In this document: positions 5,231-9,244 of the stretch, in pieces
Layout of the letters: every line of letters begins with the position of its first letter
How positions within the stretch are numbered: position 1 is the stretch's first letter
DNA from: DASPXY01 sp038227745
GTDB lineage: Bacteria > Planctomycetota > Planctomycetia > Gemmatales > Gemmataceae
Length of the DNA stretch: 9,244 bases
NCBI GenBank assembly: GCA_038227745.1
Contig: JBBRPS010000402.1
Span: 1 to 9,244, forward strand
Reading direction: 5' to 3'
The notes under the pieces: model-generated
The model's input: only the letters and a program-made list of their open reading frames with translations
Told to the model about the DNA's origin: nothing
Databases searched by the model: none
Program-made: the position numbers and the translations under genes

Positions 5231-7962
5231 CGCGCCGACTTCTTCTCCTTCGCCTCCAGCGCCGTCAGCAATTCCCGGAAGTCCGCCCTGGCTTTCAGGG
5301 GAGCGAAGTCCGGGTCGCGGCGCAGGCTCTCGGGTCGCGCCTCGTCCTTGAAGATCATCAGCCCCCGCTGGGTGGCCTGCCGCAGCAGCACGACCGACCG
5401 GGCGGCGTACCCGTCGGCCAGCTCCGCCTGGTCGCGGGCCCGGTCCGCCGCCACTGCGTACACCCGCGCCCCCATGAACAGCCCCTCCGCGGACACCGCC
5501 CTGTCCGCCAGCACGGCGTCGGCCTCCTTCACGGCGGCGGCGTACTGCCCCTGGTGCGCCCGCGTGAACGCCTTGCCCACGAGGATGACGTGGCGGAACA
5601 TCCCCCGATCGACCCGCAGTGCCCGGTCCCAGTCCGCCAGCGCCTCCTTGTGCCGCCCCAGCCGCGTCCAGCCGTCCAGCGCGCGCGTCCCGTACATCGC
5701 GGTCAGCGCCATGGAGCCGATCGCGTTCTGCGGCTCCTGCTTCAGCCACGCTTCCATGATGGGGATGCCGCGCGTGCTCAGCTCGAGTAGCGCCTGCGGG
5801 TTCTCCTCCTTGTAGATGTCGTGCAGTGCGGAGTAGCATTGCCAGACCTGTATCGGGTAATCCGCCACCCTGGGGTAGTCGCGGCTGAGCTGCTCGTAAG
5901 CCGCGAAGGCCTGCCGTAACTGCGGCTCGGCGTCCTTGAACCGCCGCCGCTTCACGCCGATGGTGCCCAGGCCCAGCCGGCACATCGCCTCAAGGTAAGG
6001 GTAGTCCCGCAGTGCCTCCGGCTCTCCCTTCTGCAGCCCCTGGACGATCGCACTGGCTTCGCGCAGGGACTTTTCCGCCTCGTCCAGCCGCTCGGAGTTC
6101 AGATAGAGAGTGGCCAAGTTGACGCGGACGACGGCGCCCATGCTGCGGTAGTTGGCCACCTCCGGGTGCTCGCGGGCCAGTGCCTCGTAAATCTCCCGGT
6201 CCTTGCGCCAGGACTTTTCCGCCTCCGGGAACTGTCCCCCGGCGAGGGCCAGGATCCCCAGGTGGCGGTGTATCTCGGCGAGCAGTTGGCGGGCGGCGGC
6301 GCCCGGGCGACGGGCGACGGCGCGCTCCGCCAGCTGCAGCGCTTTGCGGTAGGCGATCTCGGCGGCCGGCCGGCGGCCCGAGGAGAGGAGGATGTGTCCG
6401 AACTGTGCCTTGGCCCGGGCCAGGTCGTCGCCGTGGTCGGGCGCGTCGGGGAACTCGGCGGCGAGTGTCCCGAAGGTGTCGAGGGCCACGCGGCAGTCCT
6501 GCTCGGCCTGCGGCAGCTCCCCGAGCAGCAGGTGCAGGATGGCCAGGCGCAGGTACGCGCGCCCCCGCTCGCGCCGCGCGGCCGGGTTGGTGCCGCCCTC
6601 CGGGATGAAGCCCTCGCACAGCTCCAGGGCGTCGCGCAGCTGCTGCCGCCGTTCGTCGGTGAGCTGTTTCGCCATCAGCGCCATGCGCTCCGGCGTCACG
6701 CGCGTCAGCCGGTCCACGCCCTCCAGGGCCCGGCGGAGGGTGCCCTCGGCCCGCTGCTGCTGCCGCCGTGCGTCGCCCAGGGCCGTCTGTAACTCGGCGT
6801 TGTACCACAGGCCGCCGCCCAGCAGCAACAGCACCGCCAGGGTGGTGACCCCGAGCAGGGCGGCCGCCGCCGGCCGGCGCCGCGCCCACTTCAGGCAGCG
6901 GGACCAGGCGGACACCGGCCGCGCCCGGATCGGCTCACCTTTGAGGAACCGCTGCAGGTCCTTCGCCAGGGCCAGGGCGCTGGCGTAGCGCTTGTTCGGA
7001 TCCTTCCGCAGGCACTTGAGGCAGACGGTCTCCAGGTCGCGCGGCACCTTCGGCTGCAGCTGGCGTGGCGGCACCGGCTCGCTGTGGAGCACCTGCCAGA
7101 GGGTGTCCAGGGGCGCGTCGGCGAGGTAGGGCGGCCGGCCGGTGAGGCACTCGTAGAGCAGGGCGCCGAGGGCGTGGACGTCCGCCGCGGGGCCGACCTC
7201 CTTGCCCTTGCCGGCGGCCTGCTCGGGCGCCATGTAGCTCGGCGTGCCCATGATCGCCCCGGTCCGGGTCTGGCCGCCGCCCTCGTCGAGGCGCTTGGCG
7301 AGGCCGAAGTCGGTGACCTTCGGGGTGCCGTCCGGGGTGAGCAGGACGTTGGCGGGCTTGAGGTCGCGGTGGACGATGTTGTGCCCGTGGGCGGCCTGCA
7401 CGGCGAGGGCCACCGTCTCGATCAGCTCCGCCGCCTTGCGCGGCGGCAGGGGCTTGCCGGCGAGCGCCTGGGCCAGGCTGCCGCCCTCGACGTACTCCAG
7501 CGAGAAGAAGGGCAGGCCGTCCTGCTCGCCGACGTCATGGATCTGGACAATGTTGGGGTGCTGGAGCTGGGCGACGGCCTCGGCCTCGCTGCGAAAGCGG
7601 GCCAGTTCGGCCGCGCCGGCGTGGCCGCCCGCCAGCACCATCTTGAGGGCGACGGTGCGGTTGAGGCCCAGGTGGCGGGCCTTGTAGACGACGCCCATGC
7701 CGCCGCGCCCCAGCTCCCCCAAGATCTCATAGCCGGCGACGTTGGGCACGCCGCCGGGCGAGCCACTCGGGGGCGGGGCACCGAGCGTCTCGGCCGGCGG
7801 CCCGTTGGAGCGCCCGCCCGGATCGGGGAGGGCGAGCGTGGCGGCCGTGTTGGCGGGGATCGGCAGGATGCGGCGACAGCCGCGACAGCGGACGCGCTGT
7901 CCGGCCAGCTCGTCGGGCGCCCGGAAGTGCTTGCCGCAGTGGGGACAATGGAAGGCCACCAT
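5227..7962 (-). CDS. Membrane Ser/Thr protein kinase with zinc-finger head and TPR tail
   Basis: This 911-residue protein carries four parts. Residues 6-29 form a CPHC...CRGC zinc ribbon of the MJ0042 finger type. A Pro/Gly-rich linker (about 36-74) follows. Residues about 77-340 are a Hanks-type kinase with GRGGMG (85-90), the ATP-anchoring Lys107 (VALK), HRDLKPAN with catalytic Asp200, DFG (218-220) and APE (245-247), so all key catalytic residues are present. A single membrane helix (about 365-387) comes after a basic WARRR stretch, which puts the kinase in the cytoplasm. About 500 residues of TPR-like helical repeats lie beyond it and should face outside the cytoplasmic membrane. The C-terminus (DPDFAPLKARADFRELLTAL) resembles planctomycete TPR kinases. 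The frame is open to 8322, but that overlaps the cytochrome gene. The ATG at 7962 has CGGAG 7 nt upstream and begins the zinc finger. Its ligand and phosphorylation targets are unknown. Confidence 0.95.
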   Translation of the reverse strand: MVAFHCPHCGKHFRAPDELAGQRVRCRGCRRILPIPANTAATLALPDPGGRSNGPPAETLGAPPPSGSPGGVPNVAGYEILGELGRGGMGVVYKARHLGLNRTVALKMVLAGGHAGAAELARFRSEAEAVAQLQHPNIVQIHDVGEQDGLPFFSLEYVEGGSLAQALAGKPLPPRKAAELIETVALAVQAAHGHNIVHRDLKPANVLLTPDGTPKVTDFGLAKRLDEGGGQTRTGAIMGTPSYMAPEQAAGKGKEVGPAADVHALGALLYECLTGRPPYLADAPLDTLWQVLHSEPVPPRQLQPKVPRDLETVCLKCLRKDPNKRYASALALAKDLQRFLKGEPIRARPVSAWSRCLKWARRRPAAAALLGVTTLAVLLLLGGGLWYNAELQTALGDARRQQQRAEGTLRRALEGVDRLTRVTPERMALMAKQLTDERRQQLRDALELCEGFIPEGGTNPAARRERGRAYLRLAILHLLLGELPQAEQDCRVALDTFGTLAAEFPDAPDHGDDLARAKAQFGHILLSSGRRPAAEIAYRKALQLAERAVARRPGAAARQLLAEIHRHLGILALAGGQFPEAEKSWRKDREIYEALAREHPEVANYRSMGAVVRVNLATLYLNSERLDEAEKSLREASAIVQGLQKGEPEALRDYPYLEAMCRLGLGTIGVKRRRFKDAEPQLRQAFAAYEQLSRDYPRVADYPIQVWQCYSALHDIYKEENPQALLELSTRGIPIMEAWLKQEPQNAIGSMALTAMYGTRALDGWTRLGRHKEALADWDRALRVDRGMFRHVILVGKAFTRAHQGQYAAAVKEADAVLADRAVSAEGLFMGARVYAVAADRARDQAELADGYAARSVVLLRQATQRGLMIFKDEARPESLRRDPDFAPLKARADFRELLTALEAKEKKSAR

Positions 7963-8045
7963 CGACAGGCTCCGATCGAGTTCGCCCTCCTGGCGGGAAA
8001 GCGAGGCGCTGGGGTACACGGGTCCTTGAAGTAAAATGTCTCCCC

Positions 8046-8074
8046 AGCATACCGGGGCGCCGGGGCGGCGGCAA
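8046..8074 (-). promoter_or_regulatory. Probable promoter of the kinase gene
   Basis: On the minus strand, TTGCCG (8074-8069) is separated by 17 nt from TATGCT (8051-8046), which is preceded by GG. Each hexamer matches consensus at four of six positions. Transcription would start near 8039, giving a leader of about 77 nt before the ATG at 7962. The location inside the upstream extension of the open frame supports the shorter kinase start. Confidence 0.5.
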
Positions 8075-8103
8075 TGCCCCGGGCGGCGACTGGGGGCTGA
8101 GAG

Positions 8104-8124
8104 GCGGCTGCCCACGGCAGCCGC
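8104..8124. terminator. Perfect 9-bp-stem hairpin, possible terminator of the cytochrome gene
   Basis: GCGGCTGCC (8104-8112) and GGCAGCCGC (8116-8124) are exact reverse complements around a 3-nt loop. The structure lies 86 bp past the cytochrome stop and 30 bp before the kinase -35. It could end cytochrome transcription or insulate the kinase gene. There is no T tract on either strand, so it is not a classical intrinsic terminator. Confidence 0.5.
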
Positions 8125-8145
8125 GCGTGACCCACACGTCAGGGA

Positions 8146-8190
8146 GCGAGCCGGCGGGTTTACCCCGCCAGGGCAAGCCCGGCGGCTCGC
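8146..8190. repeat. Large imperfect palindrome with two competing folds
   Basis: The outer arms 8146-8158 and 8178-8190 are complementary over 13 positions with one mismatch. An inner hairpin pairs GGCGGG (8153-8158) with CCCGCC (8164-8169) around a 5-nt loop. Both folds use 8153-8158, so they exclude each other. The element begins 19 bp after the cytochrome stop. It could act as a terminator or mRNA stabiliser, or be one copy of a dispersed REP-like element; copy number cannot be judged from one window. Confidence 0.5.
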
Positions 8191-8209
8191 ACACCCCATC
8201 GCAAACGCT

Positions 8210-8605
8210 CTAGTCCTCCTTGTGGGCGGTGTGGCACGCCTTGCAGTTCGCCGCTTTCTTGAGCTGCTTGCCGGCGTTCTCGCCCCCGCTGACCGCGACC
8301 TTGGCGGCGGCGACGAGGCCATCGGTGAACTTCTTCCAGCTGGCGGCGTCGCCCTGCGGCGGCTTGTTCTTGGCCAGCTCGGTGTACATCTCGAGCAGCT
8401 TCTCGGCGTCGGCCTTGTCGCCCTTGCCCGCAGCCACCTTGCCCAGCAGCCCGCCCTTGCCGTGGGCCTTCTTCATCACGTCCGAGATCGTGTACTTCAC
8501 GTCCTTGCCGTCCTTGTCGGCCTTGTCGGCGGCCCGGTAGGACCCCTCGCCGAGGATCAGCACTGCCGCCAGCACCGCACAGGCGCCTGCTACCAACGTC
8601 CGCAT
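8210..8605 (-). CDS. Small exported cytochrome c, class II-like
   Basis: The protein has 131 residues. A signal peptide (MRTLVAGACAVLAAVLILG, with likely cleavage near residues 25-26 in the YRAA stretch) leads to a Lys-rich mature domain. A single haem-binding motif CKACH lies at residues 121-125, only six residues from the C-terminus. A CxxCH at the very end of a small helical protein is the layout of class II cytochromes (c' and c-556). Met44 in the first mature helix (SDVMKKAH) is a candidate distal haem ligand, with His48 an alternative. Such proteins carry electrons or bind small gases in the periplasm; no partner oxidase or reductase is nearby. The open frame runs to 8716, but only the ATG at 8605 gives a signal peptide. 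It is preceded by a run of eight G residues, centred about 10 nt upstream, instead of a normal AGGAG. A strong structured region follows its stop. The cytochrome call is firm; the subclass is inferred. Confidence 0.86.
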   Translation of the reverse strand: MRTLVAGACAVLAAVLILGEGSYRAADKADKDGKDVKYTISDVMKKAHGKGGLLGKVAAGKGDKADAEKLLEMYTELAKNKPPQGDAASWKKFTDGLVAAAKVAVSGGENAGKQLKKAANCKACHTAHKED

Positions 8606-8732
8606 GATCGGCCCCCCCCAACAGAAAAATCGGCCCCCCGTTCGTGTACGGGGCGGCCACCAATGGCCCTCCCTCGTCGGCAGACGGCCCTCGTCTACCG
8701 GGAGCGGCCAGAACACTTTCTACGAACCGGCC

Positions 8733-8794
8733 TAAATCGAAACAAGCACGCGCCGGCAACCTCACGGCACGCACGCGACTCGTTCTTCGATTTA
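8733..8794. repeat. Spaced inverted repeat between cytochrome and queG genes
   Basis: TAAATCGAA (8733-8741) and TTCGATTTA (8786-8794) are exact reverse complements 44 bp apart, in a locally AT-richer patch of the 256-bp divergent gap (8606-8861). The right arm overlaps a second dyad, TCGAT-TT-ATCGA (8787-8798). This could be a paired operator for either gene. The only promoter-like match for the cytochrome gene here is weak (TTGTTT, 17 nt, TAGAAA on the minus strand). Confidence 0.35.
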
Positions 8795-8848
8795 TCGACT
8801 GCGGGGCGGCTCCGCTTATTCGATGGCTCGCGGCCGGCCGCCCGTGGG

Positions 8849-8854
8849 TATACT
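8849..8854 (+). promoter_or_regulatory. -10 element for a probably leaderless queG transcript
   Basis: TATACT matches the -10 consensus at five of six positions and ends 7 nt before the GTG at 8862, so transcription would start at or next to the start codon. No good -35 hexamer lies 16-18 nt upstream, and there is no Shine-Dalgarno before the GTG. Confidence 0.5.
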
Positions 8855-8861
8855 GAACCTC

Positions 8862-9244
8862 GTGGACACGCAGACCCTGGAACACCGCATCAAGGGGGAG
8901 GCCCGGCGACTCGGCTTCGAGCTGGCCGGCATCGCGGCCGCCACCGACGCGGACGGCTTCGACCGTTTCCGCGCCTGGCTGGACGCCGGCCACGCGGGCG
9001 AGATGGCCTATCTGCACCGCCACGCCGAGGCGCGCCGCCACCCGCGCGGCGTCCTGGCCGCCGTGCGCAGCGTCGTCATGGTCGGCATGAGTTACAACCC
9101 GGACGGGGCGGACGAGCCCGCGCCCCCCGAAGCGCTCACCGGGCGCGTGGCCCGCTACGCCCGCGGTCTGGACTACCACGACGTCCTCCGCGACCGCCTG
9201 AACCGCCTGCTCGACTGGGTGCGCAGCGAGGTGCCGGGCTGCGA
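8862..9244 (+). CDS. queG: Epoxyqueuosine reductase, N-terminal part (cut by window edge)
   Basis: The first 127 codons are visible. QueG reduces epoxyqueuosine to queuosine at the wobble base of GUN-anticodon tRNAs in the cytoplasm. It uses cobalamin and two [4Fe-4S] clusters, whose ligands lie beyond the window. Family features seen here are a start like DTQTLEHRIKGEARRLGF, then W39 and the GEMAYL block (46-51), RRHPRGVL (58-65), RSVVMVGMSYNP (69-80) and VARYARGLDYHDVL (96-109). The full family length is usually about 320-390 residues. GTG at 8862 gives the family-typical N-terminus. An in-frame GTG at 8844 is possible but has no better ribosome site and would sit upstream of the TATACT box. 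The gene is divergent from the cytochrome gene. Identity is confident; completeness cannot be checked. Confidence 0.92.
   Translation, partial: MDTQTLEHRIKGEARRLGFELAGIAAATDADGFDRFRAWLDAGHAGEMAYLHRHAEARRHPRGVLAAVRSVVMVGMSYNPDGADEPAPPEALTGRVARYARGLDYHDVLRDRLNRLLDWVRSEVPGC

Noticed and set aside
7084..8034. Plus-strand 316-codon open frame opposite the kinase N-terminal region
   Set aside because: Antisense shadow; the kinase frame holds every expected catalytic motif.
7963..8322. N-terminal extension of the kinase frame up to 8322
   Set aside because: It would overlap the cytochrome gene, is Arg/Pro/Ser-rich without conservation cues, and contains the candidate promoter and hairpins. The ATG at 7962 has a good ribosome site and starts the zinc finger.

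Overview
The window looks like ordinary chromosomal DNA from a high-GC planctomycete, most likely of the Gemmata/Isosphaera type. This rests on protein architecture, not on a database search. The strongest sign is a Ser/Thr kinase with an N-terminal CxxC...CxxC finger, a planctomycete-style juxtamembrane segment (GEPIRARPVSAW, then a WARRRPAAAALL-type start to the membrane helix) and a long TPR tail. A small C-terminal-CxxCH cytochrome and a peptide-degrading S46 peptidase fit the same picture. Third codon positions are strongly G/C, which produces many long antisense shadow frames. Six protein genes are supported; the last runs off the right edge.

Layout: (1) 89-2200, minus, a secreted S46 dipeptidyl peptidase, preceded 61 bp upstream on the same strand by (2) 2262-4568, an OPT-family oligopeptide transporter. 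Together they look like a peptide-use operon: the peptidase clips exogenous peptides outside the cytoplasmic membrane and the transporter imports small peptides. (3) 4780-5214, plus, a small PEGA-domain envelope (lipo)protein transcribed divergently from the transporter, with a clear TTGACA promoter. (4) 5227-7962, minus, the zinc-finger/kinase/TM/TPR protein, which converges on the PEGA gene with a 12-bp gap filled by a palindrome. (5) 8210-8605, minus, a small periplasmic class-II-like cytochrome c. (6) 8862-9244, plus, the first 127 codons of queG (epoxyqueuosine reductase), divergent from the cytochrome gene.

The non-coding gaps are short (under 300 bp each) but structured. The 247-bp gap between the cytochrome and kinase genes holds a perfect 9-bp-stem hairpin, a larger imperfect palindrome with two mutually exclusive folds, and a plausible kinase promoter. 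The 256-bp gap before queG holds a TATACT box exactly 7 nt before a GTG start that has no Shine-Dalgarno, which suggests a leaderless transcript. Three genes share a GGTATRCY-like -10 element.

I see no mobile element, CRISPR array, tRNA, rRNA, toxin-antitoxin or defence cluster, and no clearly new multi-gene system. The points most worth a second look are the leaderless queG start, the structured cytochrome-kinase intergenic region, and the transporter-peptidase pairing.
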